Notes: generated by a model from the sequence alone, not told the origin. A stretch of 64,000 nt of DNA from Vibrio bathopelagicus (GCF_014879975.1 NZ_CP062500.1:1550001-1614000), one strand, 5' to 3'. Positions 27,070 through 37,005 are shown, numbered from the stretch's first letter. A program made the numbers and translations.

Positions 27070-27127
27070 TCGTTAGTTAGAATCAGTAAAGAATAAATTT
27101 GTTCTTTCAGCTGTAAGCTAGAAAACA

Positions 27128-27157
27128 AAAGGATGCCTCAGTGGCATCCTTTTTTAT
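27128..27157. terminator. Bidirectional terminator between gnd and the HD-GYP gene
   Basis: AAAGGATGCC pairs with GGCATCCTTT around TCAGT, with T runs on both strands. It serves convergent genes. Confidence 0.88.
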
Positions 27158-27200
27158 TGGTTTGCGTTTTCTTGGACCGACAGAACTAAGAAGTTATAGC

Positions 27201-28349
27201 TCAAGCCATCATGACCTGCGACTGAGTATCGTCGTTGTATTGCTCCCGAATTGCCATAAAGTCGTCTAGGTTCTGTTTAAGGGCCTCAACACATTCTGGA
27301 TCGAACATTGAACCGTTGTGCGCTTCAATGTATTCCATCACTTCATCGAGTGTCCACGCGTGCTTGTAGGCTCTTTTACTCATCAGTGCATCAAACACAT
27401 CGGCTAACGTCACGATTCTCGCTTCTAGTGGTATTCCAGTGTTACTTAAGGCATCTGGCAACCCCGTTCCGTCAAACCGTTCATGATGATGACGCACGAT
27501 ATTCTTTATGAATTGTATTTCGTCAGAACACATAGAACTGTAATGCGACAGAGCCACGACATCGTCAATCATTTCTTCGCCATATAAGGTGTGGTTGTTC
27601 ATGATGGCTCTTTCTTCTTCATTGAAGCGCTCGCTACTGAATAAGACCTTATCTGGAATCCGATATTTTCCTATATCGTGGAAGGGCGCATAGAGCCGAA
27701 TTCGATGAATGAATTGGTGTGTAATTTCCCTTCTGGTGTGCGACAGAGTGCGAGCAATTTGTTCACTGTATTTACCCATGCGAATAAGGTGTTCTTTGGT
27801 TTCGGGATCTCGAGCATGACCCATGTTTAAAGCGATCGCTAAAGAGGATTGAAAGTGACACTGGCGCTCAAACCATTGAACGAAAAGACTGGAGATTACT
27901 TGAGTGAGATAGGCGATATCACATTGAATATGCTGGTTCGCAAAAAATCCCGTTGATGAAGCATTGATAAACACAAACCCAAGATTACTTTCTTGATGAT
28001 GAATAGGCGTTGTGTAACTGCTTTGGTGGCCGAGTTCGAGTAGGTGAGATATTTGTTTGGTCGGGCTTATCGTGGTGAGGTCGTTGATGATTCGAGTATC
28101 TAAAGATTCTGCCATTCGAGATAAAGCCGATTCTGGCTTAAGTTCTTGTTCGATATAGCGGTGTTGCGCTTCTTGGCAGAGCGTGTCCGAAACAAAGTAA
28201 TTTGATGCTCTGTTTTCACTGCACAGCACGACCGAAAGCCGAGATAATATGGGGTAATGTTCGCGAGCTAGCCGAAAAAGATCATCAACGATGGCGATAA
28301 TATCTTTATCTTGGGCGGCTACTCTGCTGATTTGGGAGTAGTCAAACAT
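27201..28349 (-). CDS. HD-GYP-type phosphodiesterase with N-terminal GAF-like domain, degenerate GYP
   Basis: 382 residues from the ATG at 28349; a TTG at 28355 sits better behind AAAGG and is possible. A GAF-like sensory region spans about 15-165. The HD domain follows, with HDIGKYRIPDK at about 224-234, the HH pair and DVFDALMSKR further on. The motif that gives the family its name reads DGTGLP instead of DGxGYP. HD-GYP enzymes hydrolyse cyclic di-GMP using two or three metals. The HD metal residues are kept, but the changed GYP loop may alter activity or GGDEF binding. It stands alone, convergent with gnd, with no transmembrane segment. Confidence 0.85.
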   Translation of the reverse strand: MFDYSQISRVAAQDKDIIAIVDDLFRLAREHYPILSRLSVVLCSENRASNYFVSDTLCQEAQHRYIEQELKPESALSRMAESLDTRIINDLTTISPTKQISHLLELGHQSSYTTPIHHQESNLGFVFINASSTGFFANQHIQCDIAYLTQVISSLFVQWFERQCHFQSSLAIALNMGHARDPETKEHLIRMGKYSEQIARTLSHTRREITHQFIHRIRLYAPFHDIGKYRIPDKVLFSSERFNEEERAIMNNHTLYGEEMIDDVVALSHYSSMCSDEIQFIKNIVRHHHERFDGTGLPDALSNTGIPLEARIVTLADVFDALMSKRAYKHAWTLDEVMEYIEAHNGSMFDPECVEALKQNLDDFMAIREQYNDDTQSQVMMA

Positions 28350-28706
28350 GGTCAAAGCCAACCTTTATTTATAGTTATATCATTGTTTAATATCGTTATT
28401 TATAGGTTTCTATACCATTTCTAAACATAGCACCGTGTTGTTAAAATGTAATACGGTATTTTGATAAATGGTTATGCCATCACTCAAATAGTCGTTATTT
28501 CATTGTGTTTCCTGTGAATGTGTTAAGCCGGCAGATTAGACATCGTTAAATTCACTAAATGTGAATATTAAAGATAAGTGGATGGCTGTGTTCACTGACT
28601 TAAATATCAATATGTTAAGTCTCTTTTCAACCAAGGGTTACTATACAAAATATTCACGCTAATCATTTTACTCTGACAATAAATAGACTCTGTCGGAGAT
28701 AAAAAT
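28350..28706. other. Divergent promoter region between the HD-GYP gene and the RND pair
   Basis: 357 AT-rich bases holding promoters for both directions. No clear operator, repeat or RNA gene was recognised. Confidence 0.4.
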
Positions 28707-29471
28707 ATGAAAAAACTAGCAGTGCTGTCGGCTATGGCGGCCATATCTTTCCAAAGCGGTAGTGCATTCGCCGTTGACTTAATTGGGCACGCGATCGCAC
28801 AACAATCTCAAGATGTTGTGGCACAGGTTAGCGGTGTTGTAGAGAGCCAACCATTCCAACTTGGCGAGCCGGTTCAACAAGGACAATCTTTAATTATCCT
28901 TGAAGATAGTGATTTCAAATTGGAAGTCCGTCGTCAACAAGCAAATTTGGAATTGGTTAAAGCCGACCTAAAAATCAAAAGTAGTATCTACACTCGTTAT
29001 AAAGAACTAAAAGCGAAAAAGAGCTTGTCGCAGCACGAGCTCGATATCGCTTTAGCTGACCTTCAAGCTGCAAAAGCCCGTGTCAAATTGGCACAGATAG
29101 ACCTAGAAAAAGCCACCGACAACTTTACGCACACCCAAATCAATTCTGAGATAAACGGCTACGTTGTGAAACGCAATGTAGAGCAAGGCTCATGGGTTGA
29201 GAAAGGAAATCTACTTTATAGCGTTGCAGACGTTAACAATATCATTGTTCGTTTATTGGCTAGCGAGCACGATCTGGCTGAATTATCTGTTGGGCAGGAG
29301 CTGAATTTGTGGAGTGACGTTAACCCTGAAATTAAAGTCAGAGCAAATATAAAACGTATTGGTATCAATCTCGACCAAGGTTTATTGGCTTACCCAATCG
29401 ATATTGAAATTCCAAACGAAGATAGCCTTATTAAGCCGGGGATGTCCCTGCATGCAAGTACACTCAACTAA
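28707..29471 (+). CDS. RND efflux periplasmic adaptor (short membrane fusion protein)
   Basis: 254 residues, shorter than the usual 350-400 for RND adaptors. A signal peptide ends near residue 22 (SGSAFA). The lipoyl domain halves are DVVAQVSGVVESQPF and INGYVVKRNVEQGSWVEKG, separated by a short helical hairpin (about 65-145). A beta-barrel domain follows, with only a reduced membrane-proximal region. It would connect the RND pump (start 11 bases downstream) to an outer-membrane channel encoded elsewhere; no TolC-like gene is adjacent. There is no lipobox. Confidence 0.88.
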   Translation: MKKLAVLSAMAAISFQSGSAFAVDLIGHAIAQQSQDVVAQVSGVVESQPFQLGEPVQQGQSLIILEDSDFKLEVRRQQANLELVKADLKIKSSIYTRYKELKAKKSLSQHELDIALADLQAAKARVKLAQIDLEKATDNFTHTQINSEINGYVVKRNVEQGSWVEKGNLLYSVADVNNIIVRLLASEHDLAELSVGQELNLWSDVNPEIKVRANIKRIGINLDQGLLAYPIDIEIPNEDSLIKPGMSLHASTLN

Positions 29472-29481
29472 GGAGTAGTCG

Positions 29482-32400
29482 ATGAGACATATTATTAGCT
29501 ACTTTGCGGCTCGAGGTTTTTTGGCTCGGGTAATTACAATGATGGTTTTTGCGGTAGGCATTGCTTCATTGAGCATTATTAAGATGCAAGAAGACCCAGA
29601 AGTGGCCTTTCCAGAAGTAGAGATTGTTACCCATTATCCAGGTGCTTCACCGCAAGACATTGAACTGAACATTACCAATAAAATTGAAAAAGAGCTGCGT
29701 GGGGTGCAAAACATCCGCGAAATGACATCGGAATCAACAGAGGGGACTTCACTGATTTTACTGGAGGTCGCTGAAGATGCTGATATCGCAGATGTAGTAC
29801 GTAAAATTCAGCAAGCGGTTGATCGAGTCAGTGGGTTACCGAAAGATATCTCAGACCCTCCGCTTGTTCTCCAAGAAAGTACCTCGTCCTTTGAAGTTTT
29901 ACGTTTTGGTGTAACGACAACTGGTAATTACAGCGATCTTCAGCAGTATGCCCGTCAGCTTGAAAAACGAATCAAATCGATATCAGGTATTGGGACTGCA
30001 ACTATGTCTGGCTTTCGTGAACGAGAGTTTTGGATTGAGGTAGATCCAAGCAAAGCGAGTCGCTACAACCTCACGTTTAACGATATTATGACATCGGTAA
30101 ACAGTCGAAATTTATCGTTATCAGGTGGTGTTGTTGAATCGTGGAAGTCAGAACATCGTCTTGTTACCTTAACGCAGGTGACCAGTGCAAAAGAGCTAGA
30201 AGACACCATCATTCGTGTTTTGCCTGATGGTGGGCTAGTACGAGTTCAAGATATCGCAACGGTCACTGATGGGTTCGAGAAAGCCACTGAATACGGCATG
30301 ATTAACAACCAACAAGCGATTTTATTTAATATCACTAAGACGGCTAACGCAGATGTACGCACCGCTATTAGTGCGGTATTAGATACACTCGATATTGAAC
30401 GCGAAAAGCATGGTGGTAAGTTCGATTTTCATACGTCGATTAACCTTGCTAAAGACATGGAAGATAAGTTCTCTATTGTTGCGAGCAACGGCGGTTTAGG
30501 TCTAGTTCTCGTATTAATCGTGTTGGGTATGGCTCTGATGCGTCAGGTTGCTTTCTGGGTCGCTGTCTCTATTCCTTTCTGTATTTTTGGCGTCTTGGCT
30601 TTAATCCCTGGAATGGGGATGACCTTAGATGCAATAAGCTTGGCTGCTCTCTTACTCGTTATCGGTATTATTGTCGATGACTCGGTAATCGTTGCAGAAA
30701 GTATTTACAGCGAAAGAGAGAAAGGTGCATCGCCACTGGATGCCGCCATTGAGGGAACGCTAAAAGTCTATAAGCCAGTTCTGGCAAGCTTAACCACTAC
30801 GATCCTCGTGTTTATCCCAATCTTCTTTATTCCGGGAGAGCTAGGGATGGAGATTGCGGTCATACCTCTAACTGTCATTATGGCTCTGACGTTTTCTTGG
30901 TTTGAGTGTACGGTTACGTTGCCAGCTCACTTAGCCGATGCACTTAAAAAACCAAACTTAAACACTCGAAAGATACATGTGTTCAATAAAGTGGTTACTC
31001 GTTATGAAGCGGTTCTTACTCGTGCGTTGCAACACAAGTTTAAAGTCGTTCTATTCGCGTTACTTATGTTGGGTGCTAGTGGGGCTATAGTTGCAACACT
31101 CAGGTTAGATTTCTTCCCAGCTCAAGCGGCAAAATACATAGAGGTTTACACAGAAGTTAAACCCGGCACTCCAATGGATAAGGTACGAGCAGCACATCGT
31201 CAAGTGGAGCAAGCGATTAGTGCTTTGCCTGATTCGGAAATGCTGAGTTATGAAATGACCTATTCGACGCCAGTAAGTACAGGATTAATTAATTTAACCA
31301 ATGCGGAAGATAGAGAGAGAACCGCAGACGTTATCGCGGACGAGTTAAGCAACAAGCTCAGTGAGATTACTTCTGTCCCGTTTATTAAATTTACAGTAGA
31401 TGCGGGCGGAGCACCTCCCGGTGAGCCTGTAGAAGTACGTGTGATTGGTCAAAACAAGGAGTCTCGTGATCATGCCGTTCAAGTGATTGAAGCGTGGTTG
31501 GGGCAACACATCGGCTTGAGTAACGTGACGAACAATGAAGAGCTTAAAGATCAACAGCTTGAAATTGTGCCTCAATACGAGTGGCTCGCTCGCTATGGTT
31601 TAACTGTCGATGATTTGGCGACTACCTTGCGCGTAGCATTTGATGGCGAGAAGGTGTCGACAACTTGGATTGGTGATGAAGAGGTTGGTCTTCGAGTCAT
31701 ATTAATAGAACGCTACCGTAACCTTGAGAAATTGCGAAATACCAAGATCTATACCGCGGACGGAACTCAAGTACCTTTAAGTCGATTGGCTCACGTACGA
31801 TACACTCAAGCAGAACGTATCATCTTGCATTTCAATGGCGACCGACAAGTGTTGGTTACGGCTCAAGTAGAGGGTAATGCGCTTGATCCTGATGAAATCA
31901 CAGATGAGCTATGGGAAGCCGTGAAAGGTCAAATAAGCTCTGATGTCATGTTGGATATTGGTGGTGAAGTGGAAGCAACTGAAGAAGCACTAGGGGGAAT
32001 TGTGGTTGCTTTTCCATCTGCTATTCTCGGGATCTACTTTGTGCTGGCCATAATGTTTGGCTCGTTGGTTCAGCCGTTATTAGTTATCTCAGTTATCCCT
32101 TTTGCTTTGGTAGCCTCTTTGATGGCGCTATTTCTCCATATGCAGCCTATCTCGTTATTCGCCTTAATCGGTGCGCTTGGTATGTGTGGGGTAGTGGTCA
32201 ACAACTCCTTGGTGTTGATAGTTAGAATTAATGACTTACGAGACCAAGGTATGGAGATCACTCAAGCTGTGATTCAAGCTGCGAAAACTCGTTTAAGGCC
32301 AATCTTATTGACTTCTGTAACGACAGTCGTTGGCTTGTTACCTTTGGCTTATGGTATTGGGGGGGCAGATGTGTATATGGGGCCAATGGCATTAACCTTA

Positions 32401-32490
32401 GGCTATGGCCTACTATTCTCTGTGCCAATCGTACTGTTCATTGTCCCTTGCTTGTATGTCGTGATATCGAGACGGAAAATGACTATTTAG
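29482..32490 (+). CDS. RND-family efflux pump, inner-membrane permease
   Basis: 1002 residues, at the short end for HAE-type RND pumps. The family layout is visible: TM1 near 12-30, a large periplasmic loop, TM2-6, TM7 near residue 515, a second loop and TM8-12. The proton-relay aspartates in TM4 are present (IIVDDSVIVAE), and GALGMCGVVVNNSLVLIVR in the second half is the matching TM10. It exports hydrophobic compounds or biocides using the proton gradient. It follows the adaptor by 10 bases, and a terminator lies 36 bases after the stop. Confidence 0.93.
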   Translation: MRHIISYFAARGFLARVITMMVFAVGIASLSIIKMQEDPEVAFPEVEIVTHYPGASPQDIELNITNKIEKELRGVQNIREMTSESTEGTSLILLEVAEDADIADVVRKIQQAVDRVSGLPKDISDPPLVLQESTSSFEVLRFGVTTTGNYSDLQQYARQLEKRIKSISGIGTATMSGFREREFWIEVDPSKASRYNLTFNDIMTSVNSRNLSLSGGVVESWKSEHRLVTLTQVTSAKELEDTIIRVLPDGGLVRVQDIATVTDGFEKATEYGMINNQQAILFNITKTANADVRTAISAVLDTLDIEREKHGGKFDFHTSINLAKDMEDKFSIVASNGGLGLVLVLIVLGMALMRQVAFWVAVSIPFCIFGVLALIPGMGMTLDAISLAALLLVIGIIVDDSVIVAESIYSEREKGASPLDAAIEGTLKVYKPVLASLTTTILVFIPIFFIPGELGMEIAVIPLTVIMALTFSWFECTVTLPAHLADALKKPNLNTRKIHVFNKVVTRYEAVLTRALQHKFKVVLFALLMLGASGAIVATLRLDFFPAQAAKYIEVYTEVKPGTPMDKVRAAHRQVEQAISALPDSEMLSYEMTYSTPVSTGLINLTNAEDRERTADVIADELSNKLSEITSVPFIKFTVDAGGAPPGEPVEVRVIGQNKESRDHAVQVIEAWLGQHIGLSNVTNNEELKDQQLEIVPQYEWLARYGLTVDDLATTLRVAFDGEKVSTTWIGDEEVGLRVILIERYRNLEKLRNTKIYTADGTQVPLSRLAHVRYTQAERIILHFNGDRQVLVTAQVEGNALDPDEITDELWEAVKGQISSDVMLDIGGEVEATEEALGGIVVAFPSAILGIYFVLAIMFGSLVQPLLVISVIPFALVASLMALFLHMQPISLFALIGALGMCGVVVNNSLVLIVRINDLRDQGMEITQAVIQAAKTRLRPILLTSVTTVVGLLPLAYGIGGADVYMGPMALTLGYGLLFSVPIVLFIVPCLYVVISRRKMTI

Positions 32491-32798
32491 GTTGTGAATT
32501 AAGCGACATTAAACGATAAATCATCAAAGAGAGGGCAATTGAAGCTCTCTCTTTTTGTGTATCTCAGCGGCCCCTATCGTGAAATAAGTGGATGACTGGT
32601 GGAAATTGAGTCATTTAAGTCTACTTACTAAAATATAAAGAGTAGATAGTTAGGATACTGGTTCGCTTTATGCCATCATAAAGGGAGTGATAGGGAAACG
32701 GACACTCCCATAGAAATACATTGGTAGACATTATTGATGATGGCGTGCCAAGTAGAATTCAGAGCCCAACTCGGTTTAGGTTGTGAAAAGGTAAAGAG
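32491..32798. other. Intergenic region with terminator and an isolated hairpin
   Basis: 308 bases. After the RND terminator there is a 7-base perfect inverted repeat, GGGAGTG / CACTCCC, at 32683-32689 and 32703-32709. Without a T run it is not a terminator. It could belong to the leader of the VF530-type gene. Confidence 0.4.
32526..32556 (+). terminator. Terminator of the RND operon
   Basis: AAAGAGAGGGC pairs imperfectly with GCTCTCTCTTT and is followed by T residues. Confidence 0.8.
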
Positions 32799-33212
32799 AT
32801 GACTGAAGAAGAAAGAATTGAACTGCAGCAAAATAACCCGCTGCACGGCTTGAAGCTAGATACGATGATCACTGAATTAGTGGATCATTATGGTTGGGAA
32901 ATTTTGGACGCAGCAATGCGCATGAACTGCTTTAACACAAAGCCAACCGTTGCAAGTGCCGTTAAATATTTGAAAAAAACAGAGTGGGCTCGTGAAAAGG
33001 TTGAAAACTTCTACCTTTACCGTTTTAAGCGTATGCCTAAAGCGTCGGACATCGAATACCAGATGCCTCCGCGTTCACGTACATTCCGTCACGGACTAGA
33101 GCCTCGTGAACCAATGGAATTGACGGTAGAGTCTATCCACGCTTCACAAGCTAAAGCTGCATCTGCATTTAAAGAGCGTCGTGGCGGCAACGGTCGTAAC
33201 TTTCGTCGCTAG
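32799..33212 (+). CDS. VF530-family protein (DUF2132)
   Basis: 137 residues. The conserved VF530 block is NPLHGLKLDTMITELVDHYG, then WEILDAAMRMNCFNTKPTVASAVKYL with WAREKVENFYLYRF, filling about residues 10-75. The family is small and widespread in Vibrio, with a helical fold and a suggested DNA-binding role. The C-terminal part here (about 76-137) is an added basic, Arg/Gly-rich tail (RRGGNGRNFRR), consistent with nucleic-acid contact. That is inference. It is monocistronic and ends before a strong terminator. Confidence 0.88.
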   Translation: MTEEERIELQQNNPLHGLKLDTMITELVDHYGWEILDAAMRMNCFNTKPTVASAVKYLKKTEWAREKVENFYLYRFKRMPKASDIEYQMPPRSRTFRHGLEPREPMELTVESIHASQAKAASAFKERRGGNGRNFRR

Positions 33213-33294
33213 TAAAGGGCGTCGTTAATAGAAAGGCGTCGTTAGAAAAGCCGTCGAAATAGCCTAATCAGCTAAAGCGATAAGCATAAAATAC

Positions 33295-33320
33295 AAAAGG
33301 AGCCTAAGCGCTCCTTTTTT
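33295..33320. terminator. Bidirectional terminator after the VF530-family gene
   Basis: AAAAGGAGC pairs with GCTCCTTTT around CCTAAGC, with T6 on the plus strand and T4 on the minus strand. It lies between convergent genes. Confidence 0.85.
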
Positions 33321-33346
33321 AATGCGTGTCGCTTTAGTCGTTTGCC

Positions 33347-33538
33347 TTAAGCTTTGCGGTTCTTTCTTTGATTCTTCCAAAGGTCAACGACATAGACAAT
33401 GGCGCTGATCAGTAAGAATAGCGCTGACACAGAAAACAGAGCGGGCATTTTTAGGATCCACGCGAATGTGGCAGCAAGAAAAGCGACAAAGCAAATGAGT
33501 CGACTTGATGACATGACATGACCGAGTTTAGTGTTCAT
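33347..33538 (-). CDS. Small two-helix membrane protein, 63 residues
   Basis: From the ATG at 33538 with TAGGAGGCG directly upstream, a very strong ribosome site. Helices lie at about 14-29 (LICFVAFLAATFAWIL) and 32-52, and the tail is basic (DLWKNQRKNRKA). The basic end should be cytoplasmic. Function unknown. Confidence 0.75.
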   Translation of the reverse strand: MNTKLGHVMSSSRLICFVAFLAATFAWILKMPALFSVSALFLLISAIVYVVDLWKNQRKNRKA

Positions 33539-33763
33539 AACGCCTCCTAATGAAGTCTCATTTTCGACAGAAGAATTATCCCACCTTTGGCAAAGTAAAG
33601 GCTAAAAAACAGTCTAAATTGTTATCAAATTTGCTAATTGAAGGACTCGTCTCACATATTTTGGCTTGGCTATTTTATAAGCAATAAAATAGCGAGATAG
33701 GTATCGAAAGGGAAAATATTTTCGGTCGGTCTTTCCTGCTGCAAGTCTTGTTGCACTGAATGT

Positions 33764-34522
33764 TTAGTTAGCATAGAAAAAGTAAGCGGTGATCAAAAAG
33801 CTAGCGATGATCACTGTGGTACGAACATATTGTTGAGGAATACGGCGAGAAACTTTTGCTGAATAGTAACCACCGACCAATGTCCCAAACAAAACGGCCA
33901 TACCTGACGGCCAATCAATCGAACCATTTACAACAAAGAACACGATTGCCGCGAGTGATGCGCATGCCGATACCAACAATTTGATGCCATTCATCACGTT
34001 GATATTGGTATATCCTGCCAGTGCCAAATAACTCAATGTCACAATCCCTAAACCTGCATTAAAATACCCACCGTAGATACAAACAATCAAAAGCAATAAA
34101 GCGGAAAAGAATGCGCCTGCGCTGGTGGCGTGCTTATGTTTAGCGGTTACTTTCTTTAGCCATTTATTGAGTGTGCCACCAAAGGTAAAAAGCAGAGCGG
34201 CGAACAGCAACAACCAAGGTACGGATTGAGTAAATAGCGCTTCTGGTGTGTGTAGTAGTAAAAATGCACCAATGCCGCCGCCAATTACACATAGCCCGAC
34301 AACGAGTTTGAGTTGTTTGGTGCCAGATTGAATTTCATGGCGCAGTGCATAAGCACCACTGATGTAACCAGCGCATGAAGCAAAGGTGTTGGTCGCGTTG
34401 GCTGCAATCGGAGGCACGCCAGCAAACAATAGAGCGGGGAAGGTGATAAAACTGCCTCCGCCAGCAATGGAGTTCAGTACACCGCCAATCACGCCTGATA
34501 AGAATAGAATCAACCAATCCAT
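33764..34522 (-). CDS. TSUP (TauE/SafE) family membrane protein
   Basis: 252 residues from the ATG at 34522; a TTG five codons earlier is possible. About eight hydrophobic segments in two repeats, with the family motif GVLNSIAGGGSFITFPALLF at the start and the echo YGGYFNAGLGIVTLSYL in the second half. TSUP proteins are thought to export sulfite, sulfoacetate or organic anions; the substrate here is unknown. It reads towards the 63-residue gene and is separated from tctA by a terminator. Confidence 0.88.
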   Translation of the reverse strand: MDWLILFLSGVIGGVLNSIAGGGSFITFPALLFAGVPPIAANATNTFASCAGYISGAYALRHEIQSGTKQLKLVVGLCVIGGGIGAFLLLHTPEALFTQSVPWLLLFAALLFTFGGTLNKWLKKVTAKHKHATSAGAFFSALLLLIVCIYGGYFNAGLGIVTLSYLALAGYTNINVMNGIKLLVSACASLAAIVFFVVNGSIDWPSGMAVLFGTLVGGYYSAKVSRRIPQQYVRTTVIIASFLITAYFFYAN

Positions 34523-34661
34523 AGTTTTAGAATCCAATGCGTTAAATGATGAATCACCTTACTTGATTTTGTTATTAATATCAGGGATATGTGTTTTTCA
34601 GGAGTCGGATTGTGAGTTTGCTACCATCTTAGAGCTGTGGTTTTTTGAAATGACTGATACG

Positions 34662-34684
34662 AAAAAAGGAGCCTGAGGCTCCTT
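34662..34684 (-). terminator. Terminator of tctCBA
   Basis: AAGGAGCC pairs with GGCTCCTT around TGA, with A6 on the left that reads as a T run on the minus strand. It lies 44 bases beyond the tctA stop. Confidence 0.85.
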
Positions 34685-34727
34685 CTGTTTAGTTTAAATA
34701 AGTGATGTTCGCTTGCTTTCTCTGAGC

Positions 34728-36248
34728 CTAAACTTCAACTGGTTTTGCTCTAAAGCTCTTGAACAGCTTAACTAGAATCGGACTAGAGAGAACCAATACC
34801 GCCAAGATAGTGAATGTCATGGTGATAGGGCGTTCCCAAAGGAAGCTGAGCTCACCATCACTGATCATTAGGGCGCGTCTCAAGTTCTCTTCCATCAAAC
34901 CACCTAATATGAAGCCAAGCAGTAATGGCGCGAGTGGGAAGTTGGCCAGCCTTAACGCTATCGCCGCCATCGCCACAATTAGCATTACAAAGACATCCAT
35001 CGTGTTGAAAGACACCAAGTACACGCCAGTGATTGAGAAGAAGATAATCATTGGCAGTAGTACCGTTCTTGGTACCGCTAGCAGTTTAGAGATATAAGGG
35101 ATCAACGGTAGGTTTAAGATAACCAGCACGATGTTGCCAAAGTACATCGAGATAATCACCGACCAGAATACATCTGGATGCTCAACGAACAGGCGAGGAC
35201 CCGGTTGGATACCGTATGCAATCAATGCACCTAGCATGATTGCTGTAGTACCAGAGCCCGGAATACCAAGTGTTAGTAGTGGTACGAATGAACCACTTGA
35301 TGCGGCATTGTTTGCTGATTCAGGTGCAACAAGACCACGAATGCTGCCTTTACCAAATTCTTTCTGTTTGTCTTTTGGCGCGAGGCTACGTTCCATACCG
35401 TAACTCAAGAATGCGGCAATCGTTGCACCAGCACCAGGTAGAACGCCAGTAAAGAAACCAAGGATCGAAGAACGAATCGAAACGGGCGCGACTTCTTTGA
35501 ACTCTTCTTTGGTCACTTTCATGCTACCAATATCGGCCATCTTTTGGCTTTCTTCGCCGCTGGTGTCTTTCTCTGGTTTCAAAATACCCATTAAAGTTTC
35601 ACCTAAAGCGAATGTTGCCATTGCAAGAAGTAGGAAGCTGAATCCGTCCATCAGGTCCGTTAGACCAAATGTGAAACGTTCTACACCGACACCTTTGTCG
35701 ATACCCACAGTTGATAGCATTAAACCTAAGATAGTCATCATCCATGCCTTGATGACCTGACCTGGACCTGCAAATGCCGCTACAGCTGATAAACCTAATA
35801 GCATCAGTGCAAAGTAGTCAGAAGACTGGAAGCTTAATGACACGCTTGCTAGAGCTGGTGCTGCGATCAACAGCATAATTGCAGAAAGCGTACCACCAGT
35901 AAAAGAAGAGTAGGCTGCAAGGGCAAGGGCTTTACCAGCTTGGCCTTTTTGCGCCATTGGGTAGCCGTCGAATGCCGTTACTACCGTAGACGAACAACCC
36001 GGAGCATTGATTAAGATTGATGATGTTGAGCCACCAAATACCGCGCCATAATAGACACCCGCCATCAAAATAAGACCTGAAGAAGGGTCAAGGCCGTAAG
36101 TAATAGGGATCATCAGTGCAATTGCTGAAATTGGACCGAGTCCCGGTAGCATCCCGATAAAGGTACCCACGAAACAGCCCACGATTACCATCATGATGTT
36201 CATTGGCATCACAGCGGTAGAAAGTCCTTGTAAAATTCCATCTAACAT
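34728..36248 (-). CDS. tctA: Tripartite tricarboxylate transporter, large membrane subunit
   Basis: 506 residues and about 12 helices. TctA signatures are the N-terminal GCFVGTFIGMLPGLGPISAIA, INAPGCSSTVVTAFDGYP near residue 80-100 and the mirrored GVLPGAGATIAAFLSYGMER in the second half. It forms the sodium-dependent channel for citrate, tricarballylate or related acids delivered by TctC. tctB lies 10 bases upstream in the same transcript. Confidence 0.95.
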   Translation of the reverse strand: MLDGILQGLSTAVMPMNIMMVIVGCFVGTFIGMLPGLGPISAIALMIPITYGLDPSSGLILMAGVYYGAVFGGSTSSILINAPGCSSTVVTAFDGYPMAQKGQAGKALALAAYSSFTGGTLSAIMLLIAAPALASVSLSFQSSDYFALMLLGLSAVAAFAGPGQVIKAWMMTILGLMLSTVGIDKGVGVERFTFGLTDLMDGFSFLLLAMATFALGETLMGILKPEKDTSGEESQKMADIGSMKVTKEEFKEVAPVSIRSSILGFFTGVLPGAGATIAAFLSYGMERSLAPKDKQKEFGKGSIRGLVAPESANNAASSGSFVPLLTLGIPGSGTTAIMLGALIAYGIQPGPRLFVEHPDVFWSVIISMYFGNIVLVILNLPLIPYISKLLAVPRTVLLPMIIFFSITGVYLVSFNTMDVFVMLIVAMAAIALRLANFPLAPLLLGFILGGLMEENLRRALMISDGELSFLWERPITMTFTILAVLVLSSPILVKLFKSFRAKPVEV

Positions 36249-36258
36249 AATGTTATCC

Positions 36259-36759
36259 CTACCAAAGAGTGAAGATTAAACCAGGCTCTAGGTAGATATC
36301 TAAGCCTTGAGTTAAAAGAAGAAAGAACGCGATAACGAAAGGAAACGACGCCCCAAATAAAACCGCTTTGCGGCGTTCACCCAGCAGGTAGAAGCCTGCA
36401 AGTAAGAAGAAGCTAGTCGCTAAAACGAAGCCAAGATAAGTCAGTCCAACACCGTACAGTGCCATCAGCACAAGAAAGCCAATCAGTAATCGCCAGTTCA
36501 AAGGTGTGGTGTCACATTTGATTTTCTGATCCGGTTGCCCTGTGACGAGTAGGATCAACGATAGCCCGATGCCAATGAAGGTCAGCAGGGTAGGCAGTGT
36601 TCTTGCAGTAAACGGTTCATACTCGTCACCGGGGAATAAAGGAATCAGTGTGGTTTGGTAGCCATAGCATAAGCACGCCAACATAAAGATCATTGCGCCG
36701 AGGCGATCTTTAGAAAGCAGGGATTCCTTACTCAGAAATTTGGTTGGTAAGTCCGACAT
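36259..36759 (-). CDS. tctB: Tripartite tricarboxylate transporter, small membrane subunit
   Basis: 166 residues from the ATG at 36759, which has GGAG 6 bases upstream; an ATG four codons earlier has no ribosome site. Four hydrophobic segments (about 18-33, 50-70, 90-125 as a pair, 135-155), as in TctB. It couples to TctA and is poorly conserved in sequence, so the call rests on layout and context. Confidence 0.88.
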   Translation of the reverse strand: MSDLPTKFLSKESLLSKDRLGAMIFMLACLCYGYQTTLIPLFPGDEYEPFTARTLPTLLTFIGIGLSLILLVTGQPDQKIKCDTTPLNWRLLIGFLVLMALYGVGLTYLGFVLATSFFLLAGFYLLGERRKAVLFGASFPFVIAFFLLLTQGLDIYLEPGLIFTLW

Positions 36760-36974
36760 ATCCAACTCCATTTGGGGTGGTATAGAAAAGTAAAAAAGCC
36801 GTACATGAGCGAGTCAATGAAATGTCTGGGATCACTAACCAAAGGTAAGCGGATTACGGTGCTGGTTTATCAGCCACTTGCGTCTACAACGAATCGGCAA
36901 GCGTTAGTAATACGTCTACGAATAAACAAAGGAGTTTGAAGTTAACTCATGTACGGCGAAACAAGGAAAGAGTG

Positions 36975-36994
36975 AGAGGGTACGAATACCCTCT
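36975..36994 (-). other. Intercistronic stem-loop after tctC
   Basis: AGAGGGTA pairs perfectly with TACCCTCT around CGAA, 12 bases past the tctC stop, with no T run. This is typical of a structure that protects the upstream message, so that the binding protein is made in excess over the membrane subunits. Confidence 0.55.
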
Positions 36995-37005
36995 GCTATT
37001 GTTGG

